A stretch of 64,000 nucleotides of DNA from Pinguiococcus pyrenoidosus (Eukaryota; Sar; Pinguiophyceae; Pinguiochrysidales; Pinguiochrysidaceae), in contig JAAMXY010000262.1 of NCBI GenBank assembly GCA_019677205.1, positions 159,817-223,816 on the forward strand. The letters run 5' to 3'. A program made the translations under genes and the position numbers. Below, in pieces: positions 20,750-31,531 of the stretch. Numbering within the stretch: the stretch's first letter is position 1; the number at the start of each line of letters is the position of its first letter. A model generated the notes under the pieces. The model saw only the letters and a program-made list of their open reading frames with translations, was not told the origin of the DNA and did not search any database.

Positions 20750-22797
20750 TTAGAGTTTGAGAGGGGTGAACGCCGAGCCGATGAGGAACGAAAGGACGCT
20801 GAGGGCGCCGAGGCCGTTGAAGACGCCTTGCCAACCGAAGTCCGCGATGAGCTTCTTCGCGGCGAAGAAGGAAGCAATCGCCGTGCTTCCGAACGCGGTG
20901 TACATGACACTGTAGATTGCAGCTCCATTCTCTGGGCCGAAGGTCTTGGGCATGAGGCCCGCAAAGATGCTGAAGTTGCCGCCGAGGCAGAAGTAGGCTA
21001 GCATGGTGGCGACCAAGAAGGTCGGACGCGAGCTGTTGTCGGAGGAGAAGCAAGTGGAAAGCCCGTCCGTAAGCTTCACGATCGGGGGCGTTGTGCCGCA
21101 GGCATGCAGTGGGCTGCTACTCACTTGGTCGAGATCTTGTACAGCGGGAAGAGCACGGCCTGCATCGCAGTCATGGACAGCACCGGAGCCTTGAAGCCAT
21201 ACGAGTCCGCCATCGTTCCCCAGAACAGGCGTCCCGCGCCGTTCGCCAGCGCGCCCAGTCCTCCCACGAGGGACAGGTACGCGTCGTCGTTGAGGTTCTC
21301 GGCAGCGGCGCCGAGGTACTTGTAGTTGGCGGAAACGTTAAGTCCACCGCACACGGACGTGAAGATGCAAGCCCAGATGAGCCAGAACTGCTTCGTCCGG
21401 ATCGCTTGCGGCACCGTGAGGGAGCGCGTGCCCTGGGAACACACCGAGGTGGCGCTGAGTGAGAGACCGCCGGCTTCGAGAGCTCGCCGCACGCCATGGA
21501 CGTAGTCTTACCGCAGACTTGAGGCCCTGCGAGTTCAGCGTGACGTAGCTCTTCGGCGGGGGGCGGATGAGGAAGGCGCCAATCGCCGTCATGGTTCCGT
21601 AGATGACGGCCAGGCTTCGGAGCATGTATCCCCAGTTGCTGTAGACCTCCATCGGGAAGGTCCCGTCGATCGCGTTCAGGTTGTTCGGGTTGGCGAGCTT
21701 CGTTCCTGTGGAGACAGTGGAGCAGGTAGAGGTCACAGCTCCGGCTACTGCGCAAGCTTCTGCCCCGTAGTTCGCTTCAAGTTCGACCAACGCACCGATG
21801 CGGTTGAAGAAGAAACCTCCAGCGCCGAATCCCGTCAGGACGGCACCAGACACGAGGCCGCGGCGGCGAGGGAACCACTTCCAGCCCTCGACCCAGGCCG
21901 CCGTGTAGGCGGAGCCGATACCGAGGCCGAAGATCATCGAGTAGAAGACCATGAAGGTGTTCAGGTCCGTCGCATAGCTGGAGAGGTATACGCCGGTCAC
22001 CATCACCCAGGAGCCGATGAGCGCCACCACGCGCGGGGGCAGGTGCTTCTGCAGCAGCGCGCCAATGGGGAGGCCCATGCACTGGAAGAGCATCGTCACG
22101 GGGAGCACAAGGAGCGCGTGCGGGTTGCCCTCCGCCGCGGCGCCCTTGAAGTACAACATATCCTTGGGCATGTAGCTCATGAAGTTTCCGAAGCAATAGA
22201 TGGTGCCTGCAAGTCCACAACGCACGATGGTATCAGCACTCCTCTCCTCTCGAGCCGCCTTCCCCTTCCGCGCCATTCCTTGCAGTTCCTTCTCTTGCTG
22301 CCCTCCTCGCTCCCTTCCTCCCTTCCTCCCTTCCATTCCTTCCTTCTCCATTCCTTCCTTCCTTCCTTCCTTCCTTACCAAGGCAGAGGTGAACGAGCAC
22401 GCCTCCGACGACGCTGGCCGCGCCAGCAATGGGCAGGCCCTTATCGGCCACGGCCACGGCGCCGCCGCCCTGGGAGACCTTCTCCACGACGCCCGTGCGG
22501 CGCCTCAGCAGCTTCTGGATCCGCGCGCGGGGGGCCTCGAAGGCCCCGCCGCGAGTGAGGGCCCACCGGGCCGCCACCGACACAAGGTCCGAGGGCCGCT
22601 GCCGCGAGGCAGCGGTTGCAGAGGAGTCCTAGGAGCCACCGAGCGCACAAAAGTCGTCAGCAGTCCAAGGATCTCCGGAGCTGCACGGCAAAGATCCGCC
22701 GAACCTGCGGGCCAGCGGCCGCGTACGCGGGCGGCGCGGCGCCATTGGCGTCGCAGCTGGCGAGAGCCGCGAGACTGAGAAGCACGAAGCACTTCAT
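20750..22797 (-). CDS. Major facilitator superfamily transporter (OFA-like)
   Basis: Proposed exons 22705-22797, 22379-22598, 21512-22206, 21125-21432 and 20750-21032 total 1599 nt (532 residues) with consistent phases. Membrane segments include VVGGVLVHLCLG joined to TIYCFGNFMSYMP, LPVTMLFQCMGLPIGALL, FMVFYSMIFGLGIGSAY, GLVSGAVLTGFGAGGFFFNR, FWLIWACIFTSVCGGL and GRLFWGTMADSYG. This matches 12-TM MFS proteins of the oxalate/formate antiporter group; the substrate (probably a small monocarboxylate) is inferred. The first exon encodes a cleavable-looking signal peptide (MKCFVLLSLAALASC), odd for an MFS protein, and its donor is GTTCGG. The join to exon 2 is the least certain part; the last three introns are solid. 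A TTCC-repeat tract (22310-22377) sits in intron 2. Confidence 0.82.
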
Positions 22798-23367
22798 GCT
22801 GAACCGCGTCCAAAAGGCCAAAAGCGGCGACGCAGCACAGGGCTCTCGAGAAGAATTCGCTGCGTCAGTCGACGGCCTCAACAGCCTCAACAGAGCGGCG
22901 GCACGTGCAGGATCGATACGGAGGATTTCACCTCAATTTGCCGTGCGTGGCTGCCTGCACTTGCAGCTGCCACAGCTGGGGCCGTGTACAGCTGGAGCCA
23001 CCGGCAGTTGGCCACCGCGTGCATACGACGCCACCGGGGAGGCGGAGGGGGAGGACGTGATTGGAGCACGCGGAGGAAGATGCATATCCGAATATTTTAC
23101 GCGGCGCCTCCGTCACGCCAAGTTCAATTTGCGGCAGACGGACAGACCCCAAGCAAGCGAAATTTATGATGATTTCTTTAGAGATCAAATCAAGGACCTC
23201 TTCGCGAAATGATCAAATCAAGAGATCAAGGCGCTGCTTGCATATTAGCGGGCGCGTGACGCCTGCCGCTGTCGTTCTTACATTCCTCAATTCCCTGCAG
23301 ACGCCCCTCTCTTGGATCTCTCGTTCACCGTACTTTGGGAAAGCGCTGTAGCACCAACCGCAGCGCC
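22798..23367. promoter_or_regulatory. Divergent spacer MFS / plastid protein
   Basis: 570 bp separates the two start codons. Near 23180-23230 the phrase GATCAAATCAAG occurs twice with a GAGATCAA flank. No gene is visible. Confidence 0.5.
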
Positions 23368-24832
23368 ATGGGGACTACGAGGTCCGCACTGTGCCTTTTG
23401 GCGCTTTGGGGCTGCGCAGGCCGCTGTTCTGCTTTCCAGAAGCCCGTGGGATCCAAACACGTGGTAAACCCGCGGCTTTCGAATGGCCCGTCTGCGGCAT
23501 GGAGGGCGTCTGGCTGGCCTCGCAGCACCAAGCTGGAAGCGAAGCCGACGGAGATGCTAGGGGAGCCGGGCGTGCGGACCAGTCCGCTTGGCACGCCCCT
23601 GGAGCGCTCGCGAAGGGCCCCCCTTCTGCTGACGTTTTGGGCGCTCTTCGGTAAGATCCGCCGTTTTCCAGAGCCTGTTTGCTAGAGCTCTGCCATGTCT
23701 ATGGCTATTGCGGCTGCCTGAGCAAGGGAATAACGGGGCGTTGAAAAACAAACTGCCATAGCGGTCTACGCGTTTGTCCTATCTCCTGGCGGCGATGCGG
23801 CCAGCCAGGCGGCCGAGCAGCAGCTGCTCAGCACCATGGTCGCCAATCCCTTTGGTAAGTGCAAGCTGGAGCTGTCGCTGAAGGTCCTACAAGAACCCTC
23901 GAGCAGAGGAGCAAAAGCCAGGCCTGACGATTTCCTCTCGCGCGGTCGAAGACGGCAGCGTTGAGCCCATCTTCGTGTTCCTGTTCAACTCGCTGGGACT
24001 CCTGCCGGCTATCAACCTCGCTCTGCTTATGCCCGGCTCCAAGGTAACAATCAGTCCGGGGCTCGATAGAAAGATAGTTAGGTAGAAAAGATAGTTAGGT
24101 AGAAAGAAAGTTAGGCAGAAAGATGGAAAAAAAGACGGAAAGAGAGAGAGAGCATGAAACATCAGCAAGGCAACTGCGGTATCTCAAAAACCTTCGAAAA
24201 CCATCGTGGCCAGGACCAATCGCCGTTGCCGACGCTGCCTTTCGTGGCGGCTTCTTTTGCGCTGGGCTTCTTCGCGCTCGGCCCGTATCTCGCCGTGCGG
24301 GAGTTCCGGTCCCAGGTCTTGAGAAGCGACATTGGCGGCTTCACCAAGCTGCTGGAGAGCAAGGCCAATGCGGCGCTGGTGTTCGTGTCCAGCGTGGGCC
24401 TGATGGGATACCTTGTCGTGAACGCCGCCCCCAACCTCCCTGCACATCTCGCCGCGTTCGGAGAGCTCTTTCGCACGTCTCGCTTGGCGCACATCTCCTC
24501 CTTGGACTTCCTGGTGCTCTCCATTCTGAACTACGGGAGCATCTCCGAGGACATGCGACGCCGTCGGGTAAGGCTGCATTGGTGCTTCCATCATGACTTC
24601 GGGAGTTCGCAGGCTGACCATGCTTCTTCGTGTCCTTTTCGTCGCATCCTTTCTCTGTTGATGGTGGGCTTCTGGTCTGCATTCCCCACGACGGAAACGA
24701 TAGGTGGGCGAAGTTATCAATGGCGACGAGCGCAGCTTCTTCTCGGCGAAGAAGGCTTTGCTCTTCTCAGCAATCCCGGTAGTGGGACCAGCCGCATACC
24801 TCCTCGCACGGCCGCCCCTCCCAGAAGACTAG
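23368..24832 (+). CDS. Plastid-targeted multi-pass membrane protein
   Basis: Five exons, 23368-23650, 23762-23854, 23952-24043, 24214-24567 and 24704-24832, make 316 residues. The N terminus is a signal peptide ending CSAF-QKPVGS, so Phe is at +1 of the predicted cleavage site, then a Ser/Arg-rich transit-like region; this is the bipartite presequence of red-lineage complex plastids. The mature part has hydrophobic segments PIFVFLFNSLGLLPAINLA, FVAASFALGFFALGPYLAV, AALVFVSSVGLMGYLVV and ALLFSAIPVVGPAAYLL. The IFVFLFNSLGLLPAI plus FALGPYLA pattern resembles an uncharacterised membrane protein family shared by cyanobacteria and plant plastids; I recall the pattern but cannot name it reliably. 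Function unknown; location inferred as plastid envelope or thylakoid. Confidence 0.85.
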
Positions 24833-25308
24833 AGCAGCAGTGACAGGCGCAAGAGCAGCAGGGACAGCAGCAGCAAGTAGGCATGGCGTGGGGCAGAGGA
24901 AGCAGGAGGATCAGCAGCTTCGGGTCGAAAGTAGCCAAAGCGGCGGTTGCAGTTCCCAGCACTTCAGCGCTCGATGAAAAAACTAGTATCGTCGTTCCGC
25001 ACCGATTTGAATGCATCGCAAAGAGCGCACGCAGGAAAAAAACACAAAAGAGAGAAGGCAACCGACACAGAAAGGGCACAATGCGTTCCTCTTTGTAGTC
25101 CTGACTGCTTCACCAACAGGTGCAAGCGACCCACGCGGTCCCGGAAAAAAAAGGCATCAGGCTTCTGTCCCCTGATGATGATCGGAAGATCCGCCGCTCC
25201 CGAAACGAAACGCGGACGTTTGTCCGGCCGTCACAGGCAACGCCGGCCCGGACGCTCTCGCCGTAAGCAGAGCGCCTTGAGCCCTCCCACCGCTGGCACC
25301 GCCTCAGC
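24833..25308. other. Same-strand spacer
   Basis: 476 bp between two plus-strand genes. CAGCAG-rich just after the first stop. A 71-codon ATG frame (24883-25098, +) is basic and shows no domain; I do not call it. Confidence 0.4.
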
Positions 25309-26852
25309 ATGTCCACCTCTGGCCACCCGGGTGTCCGGGCTGCGGCGTTAGGCCTGTGCGTGGTCGCCTTGCTTGCGCTGGCGACGCTCCAAGGGGGGGG
25401 TCCGCCGGCGAAGCCTTCTTTGCTCTTGCGGAGCCCTCCGCAGCGCCGCCTGCAGCACGCCGGGCGCTGGTTTCGCGCCACGGTCGGCCCGTGTCGCCAT
25501 GCCTTCATCGACCTGGGCACCAACATCGGTGACGTCATGGCGGATCTCATGAACAACGCCTATCCGCAGGCGGAATCGAAACACATGAGGTGGAACCACC
25601 TGCAACAGATGGACTCTTCTGCAGCAAAGCGCCTCAAGGTTTCGCCGGCAGATACGACCCCGTGGCCAGCGAGTTCAAGCTGGCAGAGGGGGTGCGGACC
25701 ACGAAGCTGGAGCGGCTGATCTCCACGGAGATGGCGGCGTTCGGCGTCACCTTCCCGGAGACCTGCGTCGTAGGTGAGGCCGGAGGCTGGACTGCTCGGG
25801 GGAAAGCTGGCCCGGATGGCTCATGTGGGATTTCCAAGGCGTCGAGGGCAATCCGGAGTTTACGGCGCAGCTGAAAAGGTTAGAGCAAGTGCTGCGCAGG
25901 GACCTCACGGCCACCCTCGACATCCACACCGAGAGCGTCGTGAACAACGAGGAAGGTACGGCCGTTCCGCTCTGCACACGAGGCAAGGAAAATCGTCGAG
26001 TCAGCCAGAGTGGCGTCGCAGGCAAGACGACGCTCTTCTTGGACACCATCAATCCGGACAAGCACTACTGGGGCAGCACGCTGGCGCAGACGGGCGTCAA
26101 CGTCATCTGCGGGCCTGGTAAGCAGGCGTACCGCCACATGCTCGGCCGCCGCGCGCGTCTCATCTGCTCCGCAAATGCCGCACCTCAGATGCAAAGGAAA
26201 AGTACTGGAAGATGTTCAAGGGGAAGAGCTTCTACGACAAGGCCGAGAATGTGGACTGCCAGAAGGTACGAACGAGCGCAGCTCGATGTTCTACGTTCTC
26301 GCTCGTTGGCCTGCGGCCTCAGTGACCCTTTGATCCACCTCCAGGCACAAGCAGACGTCGACAGCGTCAAGCTGAGCACGTTGATGAACACATACATAGA
26401 TCCTGTCCTCGCCCAAGAAGGTATGCTCTCTTCTGCGTGGCACCATGAATCAGGCAAAGAAGAGACCGCTGGGTCCGAGCTTGATGGGAGCTGATGTTGC
26501 TGGATTGGCATAGGGAAATCCCTTGCGATCATAAAGATGGACGTTGAGGGTGCGGAGTATCCCGTCTTGGATGAGCTGGTCAAGTCTGGAGTTGCCTGCG
26601 CCTTCGTCAAGCAAGGTATGGGCTTTGCAACCGCTGCCATGACTGTGCTGACCGGCGGTGGTGCAGATGCTCACAACTGCCGTTTTGCCTCCGCAAGGGA
26701 ACGCGCTCACGATCATTTACGAAGCGCACTACAATAGTCTACAAGGGGCGTTCGAGCAATTCAGGGGCGATGTCTACCGGAGGAACATAAGAGCGCTGCG
26801 CGCCTGCGGAGTCAAGCTCTTCGAAGGGGAGCGCTTGGCAAGCAGCTTCTGA
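25309..26852 (+). CDS. FkbM-type methyltransferase, type II membrane protein
   Basis: Eight exons, 25309-25589, 25625-25773, 25839-25955, 26022-26117, 26189-26265, 26345-26420, 26514-26615 and 26698-26852, encode 350 residues; all phases agree. A single N-terminal signal anchor (ALGLCVVALLALATLQ) predicts a Golgi or ER lumenal domain. SAM motif I is AFIDLGTNIGDVMADLM, with the acidic partner in CVVGVEGNPEFTAQLKRLE. The FkbM signature AIIKMDVEGAEYPVLDEL follows, then LTIIYEAHYN. FkbM enzymes O-methylate sugars or secondary metabolites; a glycan substrate is my inference from the lumenal topology. Intron 1 is only 35 nt. An approximately 40-residue region before TTLFLDTIN is unusually charged. 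Confidence 0.85.
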
Positions 26853-27094
26853 GACTGCAGCAAGATGTCGCTGGTGCTCTGCTGGCGCATAGGTAGACGC
26901 TCGTGGGCCAATGTCAAGGACTTGAGCTACACAAGACTTTCGATCCTGTCAAATCATTACCAACTAAATCTGAATCTGAATCTGGATCTGAATCTGGATC
27001 TGGATCTATCATATCTGGATCTGGATCGAGCCAAGAAAGGCTGAAGCTATTAGGTAACCGGAATTGCCCTGGGACCGCCGAAGGTTCCAAGGTG
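26853..27094. repeat. Convergent spacer with GGATCT/GAATCT hexamer repeat
   Basis: The 3' regions of two converging genes. About ten copies of GAATCT or GGATCT, imperfect, occupy about 26968-27028. Confidence 0.75.
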
Positions 27095-30000
27095 CTACCG
27101 GGCCGCGGTGGCTGCCAGAAGAAGAGAAACTTTCTTCGTCTTCTGCGGCTCAGCCGCGGCGTCTACGGCCTCTGCCCTCTTTCCAAAACGCAGCACCTTT
27201 ACAACAAAGACAGCGAGCGTCAGGATTAGCTCACATGCTCAAACGAGAAACAACCCCTTTCCAAAGCTGACGGCGTCACGGACTTCTCCTACCTTTCGGA
27301 GCATCTGCACGCGACTATTGTCGTTTCGTCCAAATGTGACACCATCCATGACGAGATCTCCAAATCCTGCATTGGCCGTGACACCCTGAACGAAACAACG
27401 CCAGGTTAGCCCAGCTTGCTTCCACCACCGAATCGAGCAGAATTGACTCCTTCGTTCTGGCAGCAAGCACCCACCAATGATCTCTGATATTCAAGGGCTC
27501 GCCTCGCAAAGTCTAGCAGCTGTCTCTCCGTGTACATCTTGTTGGGGTCGAAGTCAAGCTTCTCCATCAGAACGTCCATCGGAACCGACGTCGCTTCGCC
27601 GGCAGCGGGGCTGGAAGGATCCGAATCCGGCTTCATCTGCCGTCTATGTTGGTCCAGCCGCTGCTCACGCCGAGCAAGCATAATCTGCCTCATGCTCGCG
27701 AGAAGACGTTCCGCTTCCTCCCTCTCCGCCCTCGTTCTGGCAGACAGCTCCTTGCTCAGCGCAACGCGATTGAAATGACCAGCGCTGCCAACAGGAATGC
27801 TGATTTGCGCAGTGTCAGCAAGCGCTGTTTCGAGTTGCTGCTGGAATTTGGCATTCTCCACCGCGGTGATCGCTTCCTCAGCTGTGGACATGCCTTCGAA
27901 GTCTGCCACGGCCAGATCGTCCACAATAGGCGGCAGGGCAAGGTCTTCTCGGCCGAAGCTTGGAACGTCCGAGCTGCCGACGGGCATCAGAGCTTTGCTC
28001 ACGATGGGGAGTTCGCTTCGTACTCCTGCTAGATCCTCTTCCGTCCCAGAGAGAGACCTGTCAGGAGTGTCCTCCGCATCGGCGCCGACGTCCTCGTCGC
28101 GAAGGTCGGTGGCATCAGACGAGGAGACGTCATCTTCACTGTCGAAGTTGGAGTCGCTCTCCTCCGAGCTTGGAGGCGTCTCAAGATCCATCTCCGGCGG
28201 CCTGACCAGATCGTGGAAGAAGTTCGGGGGCAGGAGGGTTTCCAGAGTCGGCGTCTTGGTGCGCCTTTCACCGGTCTCAACATGGACGTAGCTGACTTCG
28301 TCCGTCCACTCGTTCACATCACGCTCGTACTTGCCAACCCGCCATCGTGCCACTTCCAAGGCGCCAAGGGACGCCTTGTAGGCCTCCTTGGCCGCTCGAA
28401 TGCGCGCTCGTTCATCCCGTCGTCTCTGCTTCGCGCACCTACGATACCAAACCTTCCACGCGAAGAACGTCTCCCGAAGCCCCACTCCCCTCCAATTGCG
28501 GAAGACCCGCGCGAACTGGCGTTGTTCCCTTCTGGCCTGGCGCTTCGCTTCCTTTGCAGCCGCCGCCACGTACTCGTCCACAAGCTCTTCGGTGATCTCG
28601 CGGACAAATTGCGCCCGCGCCCCGCGAGCTGCCCGGCGCTTTCCGACCTTCTCCCAAGGAAACAGCTTCCCTGCTCGCCTATCTTCCCGTAGCCGTGCGA
28701 GGTTCTTCTTGAACTTTGCGTCCAGGGTTTGAATATCGCGTCGCTCACGAAGCTCCTGGATCTCCCTGCCAAGGCTCGCAATGCTCGCTTCCCTCTCGCT
28801 GAGGGCCGGAGAGCCCTCGGGTAGAGCGCGAAGAGCTTCCAAGAGCTCCAGTCGACGCGTCTGAAGCTTCCCTATCTTCTCCGCGGCGCGCTTGGCAAGC
28901 AGCTCGCGACGCTTGAGGTATCGCTCTTCAAGCACCGCTTCTCTGTCCGCCAAGGTGATCGATTTCTTCCGGCGCGTCTGATCCATCTCGCGCTGCGCTA
29001 GCATCTCCTCGGCGCGCCGACTCGCCTCTTCTTCAAACTCCTTTGCGCCTTCCTCGGAGCTGGCGTATCTCCGCGCTTCTCTTTTGGCGACTTCCACGGC
29101 GGCGGCGATGCGCATCCTCTTGTCGGTCCGTCGGCGCAGACTCTCGACCTCCCTCTCGAGCAAGAGTCGCTCGCGGACCAGGGTACACCGGCGGCGACAC
29201 ATCCAGCCCTCCTCCGGAGGCACACACACCCTCGGCGTCACGCCGTCCGCCTGCGTGCAGGCACATCTGCGGAAGTTGATCTCAACTCCCTCGATCATGA
29301 TGTCACCTGCGGGGTCGGCGTAGCCACCAAGCGTCTTCATCACTTCCTCCTTCCCGTAAGGGAATTGAGCAATCGCCCCACGCGGCGCCTCGCCTTCTTG
29401 CCAGACTTCCTGCAGCTTTGGAAGCCACTCCGTCCAGAACGTGTCCATCTGGAGCGCATAGTAGGTCTTGTCTGCGATGTCGATGCCCGCGCGAAAGTGG
29501 CTCGCCTTCCCGAGCCGAAGCTTCTCCACTTGATTGAGGCAGCTCTGGAAGGCCAGCACGAGCGTCTCCTCTCGACGCTCGTGTACACCGCGACTTCGAG
29601 CCGCGCTCCATTTGCGGACCTCCTCCGCGCCAGCCGCACAGACGTCCTTGCTCGGGAGCACCATGGACGGGTTGTTGTCCAGTCTCAGCACCTCCAGCGA
29701 CGACAGATTCTCCAAGCCAAACGGCAGAGCGGCTAGCATGTTGTGATCGAGCCAGAGCTCCTTCAGCTGCGACATCTTCGTCAGAGACACGGGCAGCTCC
29801 AGCAGCCGATTTGTGCTCAGCTGGAGCTTCACAATCGAGGGGCTCCCGCCAATGTCGAAGGGGAGATAGCTCATGCGGTTGCAGTTGGCGTAGAGGCGCT
29901 CCAGTGAGGCCATGTTCGAGATGCAGTGGGGCAGGGCCACCAGCGCGTTGCCGCTCAGGTTGAGCACGCGACACCGAAGTCGGCTCAGAGACTCCGGGAG

Positions 30001-30906
30001 CCTGCTCAGGCAGGAAAGTTGGCACTGTCGTCAAGATGCGGCATCGAACTTCGTGACAGCAAGCAGCCATGCAAGCTGTGCTGCGCCCAAGCCGGCACAC
30101 GCTCGCGACCACAAGGAGCTGAGGCATACCTGCGAAGGCGATTCCGCTCCAAGTTGATGCGCTCAAGATTCGTGAGATTGCCGAACGTGTCCGGCAGCCA
30201 CTCCAAGCAGTTGCTTGCCAACTCCAAGGATCTGAGATTCACAAGGTCTCCAAAGCGATCCGGCAGGTAGCGCAGGCGATTCTTCATCAGATTCACGTCC
30301 TGCAGCCGCGTCAAGCGGCAGATGCTCGGCGGCAGCGTCTCAAGCTCGTTCGCCGCGAAAGAAAGGGTCGTCAGATGTGGCAAGTCGTCACCGACGCGAT
30401 CTGGAAGCTCTTTGAGACCATGGCCAACGAGACGAAGGCACACCAGCACCTGCATGCCGAACAAAGGGCGTCAGCAGTCGAATCCAGGCTGGGCTTCAGG
30501 CGGCTGGATCGCAAAAAAACACCTTCGTGGTGCGTGGTGCGAAGGTGAATACATCGTCGCGGATGTATCCCAGCGCCTTCCATGCCATGTTCAGCTCCCC
30601 AAAGTCGTCCGCATGCTCAAAAGCCGCCTGCCAAATCGCAGCTTGGCGATCGTCCTAAAGGAGGAGATCGATGCAAAAACTTCAGATGCAAAGCAATCCA
30701 GCGCTTGCTCCATTCTCGGAAGATCATCAGTGCACCTCTTGCTGCTTTGCCAGCTGCTTCTTGCGCTCTCGTTCCCTGGCATACTCGTTCTCCAGCACTT
30801 CTAGAAGCCGGCGTCGCTCCTGAAGGCCAGCCAGAGTCACACGCGCGAGAATCTGAGAGGAACCCATGAAGCGACTTCCTACCTCCTTGCCAAGCTTCGC
30901 ATCCAT
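27095..30906 (-). CDS. LRR protein with long coiled-coil C-terminal half
   Basis: Six exons, 30736-30906, 30523-30627, 30130-30449, 27475-30001, 27293-27385 and 27095-27196, total 3318 nt and 1105 residues with all phases consistent. Residues about 95-330 contain typical 23-residue LRRs (LTTLSFAANELETLPPSI, LRSLELASNCLEWLPDTF, LKELWLDHNMLAALPFGL). After a globular segment there is a Cys-rich patch (RRCACTQADG and MCRRRCTLVRERL). Next come about 300 residues of highly charged Arg/Glu coiled coil, then FFAWKVWYRRCAKQRR, an acidic Ser/Asp region, and a short tail. No membrane segment or signal peptide. I do not recognise an orthologue; the architecture resembles scaffold or axonemal/cytoskeletal proteins, but that is only a guess. 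The last two exons are less certain than the first four. Confidence 0.75.
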
Positions 30907-31531
30907 CGGTCGTTCCTTCGACTCCTCCTCGTTCTTCTTCACAGGTCTGCTTTCGATACGCTTATCTTGTGGGTATGCGATCTTGCTCGAAAGCGTGTTG
31001 AAGCCGTGCGGAAAGGCCGCTGGGGAGGCCGCCGAACTCGGCGGTGTCCCCCAAACTGCGCGGCTGACCAGCGTGGCACGACTCTCATCATCCGCGCCAG
31101 AAAGTCCAGCGACGCCTCCGCTGGCCTTCTGAAATACACGTGCATTGAGTGGCGTTGGCAGCAGTGAATGGCGGATGTACGAAGATCTCCTGGCGTGCTG
31201 GCGTTTCGTGGGTTCGCGCCGCGGACAGATACGAAATGCGTCCTGGAACGTCGTCTCTGTCCAACAGTTTGAACCGCCCTACTTCTTTAGAGAGCTCTTG
31301 ACTCTAATTAATTTACAACTTTTCCTTCCAGCCGTTGGACTGTCCGCGATGTCGCTGGGCTTCGACGCTGCATTTTCCCGCCAAATTCAGGGTTTCGTTG
31401 AACGCCTGAGCAAAGAATTTCCGCGTCCATTGCATAGAGTAGCCAAAGAATCGTCTGGGAAGCTGTGGTCGCAAGTTTAGGGCGTCTCTCCTCGGAGCAG
31501 GCGTCGCGTCTGTCCACCGCCGCGTTTGAAA
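30907..31531. promoter_or_regulatory. Divergent spacer LRR / CW-finger gene
   Basis: 625 bp between two start codons. It contains an almost perfect E2F-type site at 31373-31385. A 43-codon ATG frame at 31349-31480 (+) probably lies in the 5' UTR; it is out of frame with the main start. Confidence 0.5.
31373..31385 (+). promoter_or_regulatory. E2F-like site
   Basis: TTTTCCCGCCAAA matches the classical E2F/DP consensus (TTTSSCGC with flanking A). It lies about 150 bp upstream of the CW-finger gene ATG in a divergent spacer. Function is inferred from motif identity only. Confidence 0.45.
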
